Origin: Sulfuricella sp.
Lineage (GTDB): Bacteria > Pseudomonadota > Gammaproteobacteria > Burkholderiales > Sulfuricellaceae
Assembly: GCA_018336195.1 (NCBI GenBank)
Contig: JAGXQV010000211.1
Span: 1-64,000, forward strand
Direction: 5' to 3'
DNA: 64,000 nt
The first letter of the stretch is position 1; every line of letters starts with the position of its first letter. The position numbers and the translations under genes were made by a program. Under the pieces are notes generated by a model. The model did not search any database. It was given only the letters and a program-made list of their open reading frames with translations, and was not told the origin of the DNA. Shown here one piece after another: positions 1-8,542 of this stretch.

Positions 1-877
1 GCGGCGGGATCGCGGTGCGCCGCCAGTGGCTTGCCGCCAGCCGCCACAGGGCGGCGAGGTCGGCGTCTTGCGCTTCCTTCGGCAACTCTTGGCCGAGAAA
101 GCGTAGCACGTTGCGCAATACTAGCACGGGCTTGTCCGCCGACACAGGTGGCGCCAGGGTCTGCTTGCTGAGCTTTTCGCCTTGCGCGTTGACCGCCACC
201 GGGAGGTGCGCGTAAGCCGGTACGGGTAGTTCCAGCAGGCGTTGCAGGGCGATCTGGCGGGGCGTCGAGTCGATCAGGTCTGAGCCGCGCACCACGCAGG
301 TGACGCCTTGCTCGGCGTCGTCCACCACGGTTGCCAGTTGGTAGGCGAACAGCCCGTCGGCGCGGCGGATCACGAAGTCGCCGACTTCGTTGGCCAGGTG
401 CTGGCCGATCCAGCCTTGCAATTCATCCTGGAAGCCGACCTCCCCCTCATCCACCCGCAGCCGGATGGCGCGGGCGCTCCGCCCCGGCGCGAGTCCGCCG
501 CGGCAGGTGCCCGGGTAAATCGCCGCGCCGTCCGGTCCCAGCGCCGAATCGGCGATTTCGCGGCGGGTGCAGGCGCACGGATAGACCGCGCCGAGATGTT
601 CCAGTTCGGCCAGGGCAGCGCGGTAATACTCGCTACGGTGGCTCTGGTAGACCACCGCGCCGTCCCATTCCAGGCCGAAGGCTTCGAGGATGCGCAGGAT
701 GTCGTCGGCCATGCCCGGCACGCAGCGCGGTAGGTCGAGGTCGTCGATACGCACCAGCCATTCGCCGCCGTGGGCGCGGGCGTCGAGAAAGCTGCCCACC
801 GCTGCGACCAGCGAGCCGAAGTGCAGCGGGCCGGTGGGGGAGGGGGCGAAGCGGCCGCGATAAAGGGGGGTATCCAT
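1..877 (-). CDS. gluQ: Glutamyl-Q tRNA(Asp) synthetase, 3' end cut by window edge
   Basis: GluQRS attaches glutamate to the queuosine at the wobble position of tRNA-Asp. Seen on the minus strand: the N-terminal [16 protein letters not shown] carries the class I HIGH-type signature (HFGSL, residues 19-23), and KLSKQ near residue 233 is the KMSKS equivalent. A CAC pair near residue 100 followed by Y and C (YPGTC) matches the zinc ligands known for this family. There is no anticodon-binding domain, as expected for GluQRS rather than GltX. About 292 codons are present, so only a few C-terminal residues are missing. An ATG at 886 in the same frame is an alternative start three codons upstream. It is divergent from tsaD, with about 40 bp between the two starts. 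Confidence 0.93.
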   Translation of the reverse strand, partial: MDTPLYRGRFAPSPTGPLHFGSLVAAVGSFLDARAHGGEWLVRIDDLDLPRCVPGMADDILRILEAFGLEWDGAVVYQSHRSEYYRAALAELEHLGAVYPCACTRREIADSALGPDGAAIYPGTCRGGLAPGRSARAIRLRVDEGEVGFQDELQGWIGQHLANEVGDFVIRRADGLFAYQLATVVDDAEQGVTCVVRGSDLIDSTPRQIALQRLLELPVPAYAHLPVAVNAQGEKLSKQTLAPPVSADKPVLVLRNVLRFLGQELPKEAQDADLAALWRLAASHWRRTAIPP

Positions 878-917
878 CCGTCCCATTTTAACGGCGAATC
901 GTGTAAAGTGGCGCCCC

Positions 918-1937
918 ATGCTAGTGCTCGGCATCGAAACCTCCTGCGACGAAAGCGGTGTCGCGCTCTACCATACGGGGCGCGGCCTGTTGGCGCACGC
1001 CCTGCATTCGCAGGTGGCGATGCACGCCGAATACGGCGGGGTAGTGCCGGAACTGGCGTCGCGCGACCATATCCGCCGGGTCTTGCCGCTCACCCGCAAG
1101 GTTCTCGCCGAAGCCGGCTGCCAAATTTCCGATATTGATGCCATCGCCTACACCCAGGGGCCGGGGCTGGCTGGGGCGCTGCTGGTCGGCGCGAGTATCG
1201 CCGCCGCGCTGGGCTTCGCCCTGAACGTCCCGACGCTGGGCGTGCATCATCTCGAAGGCCATTTGCTCGCGCCCTTGCTGGAGGCGAATCCGCCTGAATT
1301 TCCGTTTGTCGCCCTGCTGGTTTCCGGCGGGCATAGCCAGTTGATGCGGGTGTCGGGGATCGGCGCCTACGAAACGCTGGGCGAAACCCTCGACGACGCC
1401 GCCGGGGAAGCTTTCGACAAGACCGCCAAGCTGCTCGGCCTGGGTTATCCGGGCGGCCCGGCGCTGTCGAAACTCGCCGAAACCGGCCAGCCCGGACGGT
1501 TCAAGCTGCCGCGCCCGATGCTGCACAGCGGCGACCTCAATTTCAGCTTCAGCGGCCTGAAAACCGCGGTGCTTACCCTGGTGAACAACCAGCCCAGCGA
1601 CCCGCAGACCATCGCCGACATCGCCCGCGCTTTCCAGGACGCCATTGTCGAAGTGCTGGCCGCCAAGGCCGTCGCAGCGCTCGCCGCCACCCGCATGACC
1701 CGCTTGGTGGTGGCCGGCGGGGTCGGCGCCAACCGCCAGTTGCGCGAAGGTTTGAGCGCGCGGGCGGCCAAACGCGGCTTCCGGGTGTATTACCCGAAGC
1801 TCGAATTCTGCACCGACAATGGCGCGATGATCGCCTTCGCCGGCGCGATGCGCCTGCAACACGGCGCCGGGGAGCGCGGCGGCGCATTCACCGTCACGCC
1901 GCGTTGGCCGCTGGAACAGATCGCACCCATGTTATAA
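918..1937 (+). CDS. tsaD: tRNA threonylcarbamoyladenosine transferase TsaD
   Basis: TsaD transfers the threonylcarbamoyl group to A37 of ANN-decoding tRNAs, working with TsaB and TsaE in the cytoplasm. The 339-aa protein has the usual length and ASKHA fold landmarks: [14 protein letters not shown] at the start, the metal-binding HHLEGH near residue 111, SGGHSQL, the [10 protein letters not shown] stretch, and [12 protein letters not shown] at the C-terminal side. The ATG follows a short spacer, and the gene diverges from gluQ, so both promoters must lie in the roughly 40-bp gap. Two tRNA-modification genes back to back is plausible but may be coincidental. Confidence 0.97.
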   Translation: MLVLGIETSCDESGVALYHTGRGLLAHALHSQVAMHAEYGGVVPELASRDHIRRVLPLTRKVLAEAGCQISDIDAIAYTQGPGLAGALLVGASIAAALGFALNVPTLGVHHLEGHLLAPLLEANPPEFPFVALLVSGGHSQLMRVSGIGAYETLGETLDDAAGEAFDKTAKLLGLGYPGGPALSKLAETGQPGRFKLPRPMLHSGDLNFSFSGLKTAVLTLVNNQPSDPQTIADIARAFQDAIVEVLAAKAVAALAATRMTRLVVAGGVGANRQLREGLSARAAKRGFRVYYPKLEFCTDNGAMIAFAGAMRLQHGAGERGGAFTVTPRWPLEQIAPML

Positions 1938-1968
1938 TCCTTACTATTCTGCAATAGTTTTAGGAAAT

Positions 1969-2577
1969 ATGAAGCTCATCCTCACGCTGACCAGCCCGTT
2001 CGCCCGCAAGGTGCGGATCGTCATGTCGGAAAAGAAAATCGAATACGATACCCAGGAAGAAAACCCCTGGATCCCCGATACCCGCGTCACTGAATTCAAC
2101 CCGCTCGGCAAAGTGCCGGTGCTGGTGCTGGACGACGGCGGCACCGTTTTCGACTCGCCAGTGATCGTGGAATACCTCGACATGGTTTCGCCGGTGCATC
2201 GCTTGATCCCGGAAAGCGTGCGCCAGCGCATCCAGGTGCGGCGCGGCGAAGCCCTCGCCGATGGCGTTTCGGAAGCCGCTGCGGCGATCTTCCTGGAAAA
2301 CCGCCGTCCCGAAGCGCAACGCAGTCCCGAGTGGATCGTTCTCCAGCGGCGCGCCATCGATCTGGGCATGAAAGCCATCGCCGACGACCTCGGCGAAAAG
2401 AAATGGTACATGGGCGACACCTACAGCCTGGCCGACATCGCCATCGGTTGCGCGCTCGGTTACATGGATCTGCGCTTTCCGGAAATCGACTGGCGCACCA
2501 CCTACCCCAACCTCGCCAAGTTCGAGGAGCGCATGGAGCAACGTCCGGCGTACAAGGAAACGATGCCGCCGCGCTAA
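1969..2577 (+). CDS. Glutathione S-transferase family protein (YibF-like)
   Basis: A 202-aa soluble protein with an N-terminal thioredoxin-fold GST domain (residues 1-80: TSPFARKVRIVM, NPLGKVPVL, FDSPVIVEYL) and an all-helical C-terminal domain ending PAYKETMPPR. The TSPF-RK start, the PLGKVPVLV loop and the EALADG segment resemble E. coli YibF more than SspA. The NPLGKVP cis-proline and the following DSP motif of the glutathione site are present; Ser in TSPF is the likely catalytic residue. Substrate unknown. It lies 31 bp after tsaD on the same strand. Its TAA stop coincides with the end of a palindromic repeat element (2575-2760). Confidence 0.85.
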   Translation: MKLILTLTSPFARKVRIVMSEKKIEYDTQEENPWIPDTRVTEFNPLGKVPVLVLDDGGTVFDSPVIVEYLDMVSPVHRLIPESVRQRIQVRRGEALADGVSEAAAAIFLENRRPEAQRSPEWIVLQRRAIDLGMKAIADDLGEKKWYMGDTYSLADIAIGCALGYMDLRFPEIDWRTTYPNLAKFEERMEQRPAYKETMPPR

Positions 2578-2760
2578 GCTGAAAACAGTTTTGAGTGTTT
2601 AGTTGCTGTCGCCGCGCAAGGTGCGTCGGGATTGATTCTTGGTTCATGCGCGAAGCGCATTCCAAAACTAAACACTAAACACTCAAAACTAAAAACTAAA
2701 AACTAAAAACTAAAAACTAAAAACTAAAAACTAAAAACTAAAAACTAAAAACTGCTTTTC
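2575..2760. repeat. Stop-codon-anchored palindromic element, copy A (inverted orientation)
   Basis: First of three copies of one element in the window (others at 5228-5374 and 16539-16678). Its outer arms are imperfect inverted repeats built from AAAACAGTTTTGAGTGTTTA-like and CTAAACACTCAAAACT-like blocks. The core contains GCGCGAAGCGCATTCC on this strand, the reverse complement of the core in copies B and C, so this copy is inverted. The left end begins exactly with the TAA stop of the GST gene. The right arm has been expanded by a 7-bp tandem repeat. Confidence 0.85.
2691..2753. repeat. Heptanucleotide tandem repeat (AAAAACT)9
   Basis: Nine perfect head-to-tail copies of AAAAACT, preceded by a six-base partial copy (2685-2690). 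They lie inside the right arm of palindromic copy A, where the other copies read CAAAACTAAGAACTGC in the same orientation. The array therefore probably arose by slippage within the element. It ends about 100 bp before the next gene. Confidence 0.95.
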
Positions 2761-2851
2761 CCCCTTGTGTAGCAATTGTTACAGTACGTCCAGGCCGGCA
2801 ACGGTAGATTTCCCTTCACTGCATTCCCGCAGTTTTTCCAAGGAGATCGTC

Positions 2852-3166
2852 ATGCCGGCCCTGCGCTTTTTTCTCGACACCCACGACCGTAGCCGCAACA
2901 CTTTTCCCGCCAGCCTGAGTGTGACCGAATTCGAAGGGTTTTTCGCCCTTTACCAGCAGGCTTGCCAGGCCGAAGGCGTGATCCCGGTGCGTCTCCATGT
3001 CGGTCTGGCGGAGGGCCGCGCCTTTTGCCTGAACCTCGCGCCCGATGGCGACGCGGTGCGGCGCGCCCATGAACGGGTCGGCCTGCCGTTCGATTCGATC
3101 ACCGAAGTAAGTATGGCGACGCCCGGTGACATCTTCCTGCGCGGCTCTGCCGGTACGCCGGCCTGA
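2852..3166 (+). CDS. DUF4242 domain protein (SCO4226-like)
   Basis: A 104-aa protein that matches the DUF4242 family in pattern: an N-terminal beta strand with FFLDTHDR, then LYQQACQAEGV, a strand RLHVGLAEGRAFCL, and the typical APDGDAVRRAHERVG segment followed by ITEV. The structurally known member from Streptomyces (SCO4226) binds nickel in a ferredoxin-like fold; whether this one does is inference. The ATG at 2852 is chosen because AAGGAGA lies 7 bases upstream; an upstream in-frame start lacks a site. The peroxidase gene starts 31 bases after its stop, so the two are probably one transcript. Confidence 0.8.
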   Translation: MPALRFFLDTHDRSRNTFPASLSVTEFEGFFALYQQACQAEGVIPVRLHVGLAEGRAFCLNLAPDGDAVRRAHERVGLPFDSITEVSMATPGDIFLRGSAGTPA

Positions 3167-3197
3167 TCGTCCCGCCACCCTGACGCTGGAGGTCATC

Positions 3198-4505
3198 ATG
3201 CAAAACGGAATCCAAGATTTGCTCGGTGTTGCCATTCCCGCCATCGCGCTGGGCGTGGCGGCGATCATCCTGATGGTGCAACGCGAACTGGGGCCTTTCA
3301 GCCGGCTGTCTACAGGCGGCAAATGGCTGCTGACGGGAGCTTTCGGCATGGGCATTCTGGCCTTTGCCGTGAAGATTTCGGTAGCAGTGGCCGTGACGCG
3401 GATGCCGGTGCCAGTCAGCGCCGCGTCCCCGCCGTTGGAAGCGCCTTCCGCCGTAGCGCAACAAGTCTGGGCTTATCAGCCGGATGCGCCGCAGAAATAC
3501 GTGTGGCAAGCCCTCCCGCAAATGGCGCCGGAACCGCCGGATAATCCCGCCACGCCGGAAAAAATCGCCCTGGGGAAACGCCTGTTCTTTGACAAGGCGT
3601 TATCCGCCGACGGGCAACTTTCCTGCGCCTCCTGTCACGACCTGTACGGCAAGGCCGGCGGCGACGGACGCCGCACCGCGCGCGGCATCGCCGGCCAAAT
3701 CGGCGGACGCAACGCCCCGACGGTGTGGAATGCAGCGTTCCAGTCCCAGTTGTTTTGGGACGGGCGGGCCGCCTCGCTGGAGGAACAGGCCCAAGGGCCG
3801 ATCCTCAATCCGCTGGAAATGGGGATGCCCTCCGCCGCCGCGGTCGAAGCGGTGATCAGAAAAAATCCGCTCTACCAACAAGCCTTCGCCCAGGTTTTCG
3901 GCGCTGAACAGCCCATCACCCTGGCGCGGATTGCCGCCGCCATCGCCGCTTACGAACGCACCCTGATTACCCCCGACGCGCCTTACGACCGCTTCGTGCG
4001 GGGCGACCGGCAAGCCCTCAATCCCCAGCAACTGCGCGGCATGGCGCGCTTCGAGTCGGTGGGCTGCGTCACTTGTCACAAGGGGCCGAATTTCAGCGAT
4101 GCCAGTTTGGTGGGCGGGCAGATTCCCCGGCGGATATTTCCGGCACTGCCGACGGCATTCGAGAAGCGCTTCGACCTGACGCCCGACGGACGAGGCGGCG
4201 GCGTCGAACGCGGCGCGTGGCGCATTCCGTCGCTACGCAACGTGGCGCTGACCGGGCCATATTTTCACAATGGCGCGGTGGAAAAACTCTCCGACGCGGT
4301 GCGCATCATGGCCGGGGCGCAACTGGGCACCCGGATAGGCGCCGCACCCCAGTCCGGCGAATTGTATTGGTCATCCAGAGCGCGGGTGCTCAATCGCGTG
4401 GAGAGTCGCACGCTTAACGAACAGGACGTGGACGACATCGTCGCGTTTCTTCAAGCGCTCAGCAGCGATACGCTGGCCTCGCACGCTGGAAAAAGCGGCG
4501 CCTGA
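3198..4505 (+). CDS. Di-heme cytochrome c peroxidase, membrane-anchored
   Basis: A 435-aa CcpA/MauG-superfamily protein that probably reduces hydrogen peroxide in the periplasm with electrons from a c-type cytochrome. Two heme sites are visible, CASCH near residue 142 and CVTCH near residue 293, with the family landmarks GKRLFFD, NAPTVWNAAF, LFWDGR, NPLEMGMP and FRIPSLRNVALTGPYFHNG-like text (here WRIPSLRNVALTGPYFHNGA). Unusually, the N-terminus has two hydrophobic segments (about residues 7-27 and 43-66) instead of one cleavable signal peptide, so the enzyme is likely tethered to the inner membrane. The ATG at 3198 has GGAGG 7 bases upstream. A Crp/Fnr-type regulator follows. Confidence 0.9.
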   Translation: MQNGIQDLLGVAIPAIALGVAAIILMVQRELGPFSRLSTGGKWLLTGAFGMGILAFAVKISVAVAVTRMPVPVSAASPPLEAPSAVAQQVWAYQPDAPQKYVWQALPQMAPEPPDNPATPEKIALGKRLFFDKALSADGQLSCASCHDLYGKAGGDGRRTARGIAGQIGGRNAPTVWNAAFQSQLFWDGRAASLEEQAQGPILNPLEMGMPSAAAVEAVIRKNPLYQQAFAQVFGAEQPITLARIAAAIAAYERTLITPDAPYDRFVRGDRQALNPQQLRGMARFESVGCVTCHKGPNFSDASLVGGQIPRRIFPALPTAFEKRFDLTPDGRGGGVERGAWRIPSLRNVALTGPYFHNGAVEKLSDAVRIMAGAQLGTRIGAAPQSGELYWSSRARVLNRVESRTLNEQDVDDIVAFLQALSSDTLASHAGKSGA

Positions 4506-4573
4506 ACGGCTTTCATGCCACCCCTCGAACGCATAGAATGCCTGGCAGGCTAGGCGGAAAGGGGAGACGCACG

Positions 4574-5230
4574 ATGCAGGAACTGGAAGCACTGAGCCCG
4601 TTTCGCGAGATGAGCGCAGCGGGCAAGGAATTACTGCGCAAGGGCGCGGTGGGCAGACATTGCGCCCCCGCCAGGCCGGTGCTGCACAAGGGGCAGCGGG
4701 TTTCCGGCGCGTATTTCGTGGTGAGCGGGCGGCTGCGCGTGTATTCGCTGGCACCCGACGGCAATGAAGCCACCCTGTATTTCATCGATCCCGGCGAAAC
4801 CTGCGTATTCGCCCTCAATAGCCTGTTCAACGACCTGCTTTATCCTGCCTGGGTCGAGGCCGAAAGCGAAACCCATGTGGCGCTGATACCCGGCGCGGTG
4901 TTTCGCGAACTGTTCTCCCGCGAAGCGGCGATCCAGGACGTCACGGTGCGCGCCTTGTCCACCCTGGTGTTCCGCCTGATGGCGGAACTGGAGGAAATCC
5001 ATTCCTACAAGCTGGAACAACGCCTCGCCAACCTCATCCTGGTCCACGCCTCGGCGGAAGGTACGTTGCGCATGACCCAGCAGCAAATCGCCTGCCATCT
5101 CGGCACCACCCGCGAGGTCGTGGCACGCCTGATCCGCGAACTGGTCGCCGCTGGCTACGTGCAAACCGGGCGCGGGGTGTTGCGGGTGCGGAATGGAGAA
5201 GGGCTGGCGCGGTTGATAGGGGGGATTTAA
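4574..5230 (+). CDS. Crp/Fnr family transcriptional regulator
   Basis: A 218-aa regulator with an N-terminal cyclic-nucleotide-binding-like beta-barrel (about residues 15-125: KGQRVSGAYFVVSGRLRVY, DPGETCVFAL), a dimerisation helix and a C-terminal winged HTH (about 165-215: MTQQQIACHLGTTREVVARL). The barrel lacks the N-terminal cysteine cluster of FNR, so an Fe-S oxygen sensor is unlikely; the ligand is unknown. The start at 4574 is preferred over 4538 because AAGGGGAGA sits just upstream. It follows the peroxidase gene by 68 bp and may control it. Its TAA stop forms the first three bases of palindromic element copy B. Confidence 0.88.
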   Translation: MQELEALSPFREMSAAGKELLRKGAVGRHCAPARPVLHKGQRVSGAYFVVSGRLRVYSLAPDGNEATLYFIDPGETCVFALNSLFNDLLYPAWVEAESETHVALIPGAVFRELFSREAAIQDVTVRALSTLVFRLMAELEEIHSYKLEQRLANLILVHASAEGTLRMTQQQIACHLGTTREVVARLIRELVAAGYVQTGRGVLRVRNGEGLARLIGGI

Positions 5231-5374
5231 GTAAAAGCAGTTCTTAGTTTTGAGGGTTTAGTGTTGAGTTGGGGAATGCGCTTCGCGCCTGATTCAAATC
5301 CGCTGCGCTTTGCGCGGCGACATCAACTAAACACTCAACACTAAACATTCAAAACTGTTTTTGCCTTTCACTTA
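5228..5374. repeat. Stop-codon-anchored palindromic element, copy B
   Basis: A 147-bp element starting TAAGTAAAAGCAG and ending CTTTCACTTA, so its tips are imperfect inverted repeats (TAAGTRAAAG). Inside these, AGTTTTGAGGGTTTAGTG faces CACTAAACATTCAAAACT, and the core holds GGAATGCGCTTCGCGC and GCGCTTTGCGCGGCGAC. The first TAA is the stop codon of the Crp/Fnr gene. Same sequence family as 2575-2760 and 16539-16678. Confidence 0.9.
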
Positions 5375-5445
5375 GCGTAGCCGGGGAGGGCACGCGCCCG
5401 TAACATATCTGCTTCTGAAACGCAATCCTGTTAAAAGTATCAGGG

Positions 5446-5473
5446 TTTCACGAGCGAATAATATTGGCATAAT
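5446..5473 (+). promoter_or_regulatory. Possible promoter of the secreted protein gene at 5501
   Basis: TTTCAC and CATAAT separated by 16 bases lie just upstream of the start region of the next gene in AT-rich DNA. The match to a sigma-70 promoter is modest, and the downstream leader would be only about 20 bases. Confidence 0.35.
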
Positions 5474-5500
5474 CGGATTTCGAATTTTCCTTGGGAGTCG

Positions 5501-6475
5501 ATGATGTCCAAAAAGCTATTACTCATGGTATTGGCCGGCCTGATGCTGACGATCCCGCCTGCACAGGGCGGTGACACCATTTCCGTGGCAACGACTGGAT
5601 ATCTGGCTGTCGGGGTAGCCGGCCAGGTTATTACCCTACCGGATATCGTGATAACCGAGAACTGGAGCGGCGCGCTTCGCACCAGCGGGTTCGTTGCCTT
5701 GGCTGCGCCTTACAGTCAAATTGACAAATTCAACGTGGCTGGCGCCACCTTGAAAGCCTACCGGGCAAGCGATGGTGCCGAGCTGACTTCGACCCTCATC
5801 GGCAACAACCAGTTGCTTGCCGATACGGCGCCGTCCGCCACCAACGTTCCCGATGTTGTTTTCAGCCTGGCAGCGGCATCGACTGCCGAAACCGGCCCAA
5901 TCAAGCTGGTGATCTCTAATCTGAAGGCGATTCTGGCGGTTACCTCCGTCGGCGATATTATTCTGACGATAGGCGGTGCGGAAACCAGCGGAAGCACTCT
6001 GGATACGCTGCAAATAATCGATGCCAGTCTGGGGGCCGGTGCGACCCGGCTGACTCTGAGAGTTGGAGCGATTGTATCTGCCTGTACGATCGAGCCGCAG
6101 CCTGTCGTGACCGGCCCGCTCAGTGCTCAAACCATCAGTGTTTCCATGGAGGCATCTGGAAGCGACCGAGGCAAACAAGGCAGCATTTATGTTGCTGCAA
6201 TACTCCATTTGGGATTCAATCCGTCGTCAGTATATTTCCTCAATGAAATCGGAGCCTGGGAGATGTTTTCTTCCTGCGCCACGGCCCCGGCCTATTTCAC
6301 GGGAGTGTTGCAGCAATCCGGGAATACGGTAATTCCAGTAGTGCCGACTCCCATCGATCTGACGGCTTTCAAAGGCACCGATATTTACGTGGGCTATGGC
6401 ATCCCCGGCAAAATGACGGCCTGCGAAAACATGTTGGACTACGGTACTTACGCCAAAATGTATACCATTAGGTGA
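5501..6475 (+). CDS. Secreted protein of unknown function
   Basis: A 324-aa protein that I do not recognise. It opens with a clear Sec signal peptide (MMSKKLLLMVLAGLMLTIPP, cleavage probably after AQG near residue 23). The rest is rich in small and beta-forming residues (VATTGYLAVGVAGQVITLPD), which suggests an exported beta-rich domain. A second region from about residue 190 has scattered cysteines and ends with IYVGYGIPGKMTACENMLDY and KMYTIR. The ATG has GGGAG just upstream; the ATG at 5504 is equally possible. It stands alone between palindromic copy B and the TetR gene on the opposite strand, and codon use is less GC-biased than in neighbours. Confidence 0.75.
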   Translation: MMSKKLLLMVLAGLMLTIPPAQGGDTISVATTGYLAVGVAGQVITLPDIVITENWSGALRTSGFVALAAPYSQIDKFNVAGATLKAYRASDGAELTSTLIGNNQLLADTAPSATNVPDVVFSLAAASTAETGPIKLVISNLKAILAVTSVGDIILTIGGAETSGSTLDTLQIIDASLGAGATRLTLRVGAIVSACTIEPQPVVTGPLSAQTISVSMEASGSDRGKQGSIYVAAILHLGFNPSSVYFLNEIGAWEMFSSCATAPAYFTGVLQQSGNTVIPVVPTPIDLTAFKGTDIYVGYGIPGKMTACENMLDYGTYAKMYTIR

Positions 6476-6488
6476 CGAGTTGACCCGG

Positions 6489-7058
6489 TCATAACGCAGT
6501 GATCCAGCTTTGCAGCAATTCAGTCTCCCGTTGCAGGAGTTGCGCATCCTGGTAGACGTGGGCGATCACCGCGATGCCCTGCGCCCGTCCCAGCAAATGC
6601 AGGGCCAGCGCTTCGGCTTCGGCGCCCCGGTTCAGGGCCGCGAAGCAGGCGGCGAGCCAGTCGCGAAACAGGTCGAAAAGCGCACGCGCGGCTTGTTGCA
6701 GGTCGCGCCGGTCTTTTCCCAGTTCGGTGTTCAGGGTGCCGATGGGGCAGCCGAATTGGGTCAACTCCAGGTGGCGACCGGTAATCATGGCGACAAAGGC
6801 GTGCAAGCGCGCCTTGGGGTCGGCATTTTCCTGCGCCCATAACGTCAGCAGGGTGCGGAATTCGTCGAGGTGCTGGTCGATCACCGCCTTGAGTATGTCG
6901 TCCTTGGTCTTGAAGTAATGGTAGATGTTGCCACGGAATAAACCCGATGCCGTGACGATGTCAGAGAACGAGGTGCCGTCGTAACCCTGCTCATAAAACA
7001 GCCGTTTTGCGCATTCGACGATATCGGCGCGGGTTTTCTCGCCTTTGCTGCCAGTCAT
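6489..7058 (-). CDS. TetR/AcrR family repressor
   Basis: A 189-aa regulator with a classic N-terminal TetR HTH (residues 8-55: TRADIVECAKRLFYEQGYDG, then TSFSDIVTASGLFRGNIYHYF), followed by a helical ligand-binding domain (ITGRHLELTQFGCPIGTLNT, DWLAACFAALNRG). The GCPIGTLNTEL segment is typical of the YxaF/LmrA-like subgroup. The inducer is unknown. It is transcribed 38 bp downstream of the reductase gene (7096-8106) on the same strand, and two near-identical palindromes upstream of that gene (8125-8162) are its likely operators. It therefore probably autoregulates a two-gene operon. Confidence 0.9.
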   Translation of the reverse strand: MTGSKGEKTRADIVECAKRLFYEQGYDGTSFSDIVTASGLFRGNIYHYFKTKDDILKAVIDQHLDEFRTLLTLWAQENADPKARLHAFVAMITGRHLELTQFGCPIGTLNTELGKDRRDLQQAARALFDLFRDWLAACFAALNRGAEAEALALHLLGRAQGIAVIAHVYQDAQLLQRETELLQSWITAL

Positions 7059-7095
7059 CGGGTATTCCCCATTTGTTTGCCCATGGCGCCCAATG

Positions 7096-8106
7096 TTACA
7101 CCACGGGCTTTGCCATCCGCATGGGCTGGGTTTGGCGTATTCCCATTTCCCGCATTTGCAGGCGCACCGCTTCCCGCCACGGATGAACGGGCCGGTAGCC
7201 CAGCAGTCGTTGCGCCTTTTGGTTATCGGCGCTGACCTCTTCCATCAAGTGAACGATGCTGCGTGTTACCAGCGGCTCCCACGGCACGAGCGGGTCGAGT
7301 TTTTCCATCAGCCATGCAAACGGGTAAGCCAGCGCGAAGGGGACGCCGAAATGCGGCAGCGGCAGGCCGAATTCGTCGTGCAGAAAAGTGATGACCTGGC
7401 GCACGCTGGGCACTTCCGGGCCGACAATGTTGAAACTCTCGTAGTCGGCCAGGCCGGAGGTCGTGGCCGCCAGGGCGAAGGCCTGACCGATGTCGCGCCC
7501 GTCGGTAATCGGCAGGCTGGTGCGCCCGCCCGCCACCCATGGGACGAGGTGGGTTTTCAGGCGCGGGGCGAGGATGGGCAGCACGCCCAAGGCATAGCGT
7601 TGTCCCGCAAAAATGCCCAGACGCAGATTGACGACCTGGAAGTTGGGGGCGGCTTGTTCGCGCAAGGCGTTTTCGATGGTGATGACATTGCCCAGGTGCG
7701 GCCAAAAGGGACGGTCGATGCCGCGACTCATGGGGTCGGCGGAATCCTGCGGCGCGGCGGCGCTGGCGGTGCTGGTGTTGACGATGCGCTTCACCCCGGC
7801 GCTACGGGCTGCCTCAATCAAGGCCAGAGATGGCTCCAGGAACAGGGAACGTGATTCTTCCGCGTGGCCCCATAGCGAACTCCAGGCAGCCGCATGGCAC
7901 ACAACGTCGACGTCCGCGACCAGCGATTTCCTATAAGCCGCATCGCGTAAATCACCTTCGCGAACCTCTCCAGTAAAGCCCGCCGGTAATTTCCCCTTGT
8001 CGCGGCAAGCCGCGATAACCCGCACATCGCCGCGTTGCTGCAAGGCTTCCAGGGCGTGGCTTCCCACGAAACCGTTCGCGCCCGTAACCAGCACTGTCTT
8101 GAACAT
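7096..8106 (-). CDS. NAD(P)-dependent epimerase/dehydratase-like (extended SDR) protein
   Basis: A 336-aa extended short-chain dehydrogenase with the N-terminal dinucleotide-binding motif TGANGFVGSHALEAL, the DVVCHAAAW segment and STASAAAPQ. The catalytic YxxxK expected near residue 145 is not obvious; the equivalent region reads NVITIENALREQ, so activity may be altered. The substrate is unknown; related proteins act on sugar nucleotides, sterols or aldehydes. The first gene of the operon with the TetR repressor, it sits directly behind a pair of operator-like palindromes, which suggests induction by a small molecule that its product may process. Confidence 0.82.
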   Translation of the reverse strand: MFKTVLVTGANGFVGSHALEALQQRGDVRVIAACRDKGKLPAGFTGEVREGDLRDAAYRKSLVADVDVVCHAAAWSSLWGHAEESRSLFLEPSLALIEAARSAGVKRIVNTSTASAAAPQDSADPMSRGIDRPFWPHLGNVITIENALREQAAPNFQVVNLRLGIFAGQRYALGVLPILAPRLKTHLVPWVAGGRTSLPITDGRDIGQAFALAATTSGLADYESFNIVGPEVPSVRQVITFLHDEFGLPLPHFGVPFALAYPFAWLMEKLDPLVPWEPLVTRSIVHLMEEVSADNQKAQRLLGYRPVHPWREAVRLQMREMGIRQTQPMRMAKPVV

Positions 8107-8124
8107 TGGTTATACCTCTCAATA

Positions 8125-8162
8125 TTGGATGATCGTCCAACAATAATAGGATGATTGTCCAA
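8125..8162. promoter_or_regulatory. Twin operator for the TetR regulator
   Basis: Two 16-bp near-palindromes, TTGGATGATCGTCCAA (8125-8140) and TAGGATGATTGTCCAA (8147-8162), lie with centres 22 bp apart (two helical turns), starting 19 bp upstream of the reductase start codon. Arm sequence, spacing and place fit cooperative binding by the TetR protein encoded at 6489-7058. Confidence 0.8.
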
Positions 8163-8542
8163 TTCGGTAAAGGGGAGATTTTACGGGGAGGGATTTCCGG
8201 GATGCAGTTCAGGTGAGTAGGGCGCAACCCCAAGAAATATGCAAAATTTCCTCTCGGTTCCGGCGTTCGGCGCAAGTAATCGTAAAAGGTTGGGCTGAGA
8301 GTGAGCGGCAATATCACGACACGTCGGCAGCGGCGCGCTGGGGTTTGCTACGCTCACCGCAGCGGCTTCCATCGAACAGGCACAGCAAGCTGAAGCGAAA
8401 GCGGAATCCGGGGCCGCCGACAGGCGAATAGCAGCGAAGTTACGCGAAGGATACACTTCGTTCCTCTGCGCATCCTTGCTGGCTTGGCGCGAGATTTCTT
8501 ACCAACACTTCAGAGGCTTGTCCATTTCGTGCAACAAGGAAC
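8163..8542. other. Intergenic stretch with no convincing gene
   Basis: About 380 bp between the TetR operators and the end of higA. Short reading frames on both strands have no recognisable domain, start signal or codon bias. There are minor palindromes (for example GAAGGATACACTTC), but I see no clear terminator or RNA. Confidence 0.6.

Noticed and set aside
2691-2753. CRISPR array
   Set aside because: Units are 7 bp, contiguous and without spacers.
7096-8106. Antibiotic or drug-efflux gene under TetR control
   Set aside because: The protein is a soluble dinucleotide-binding oxidoreductase with no membrane segments.
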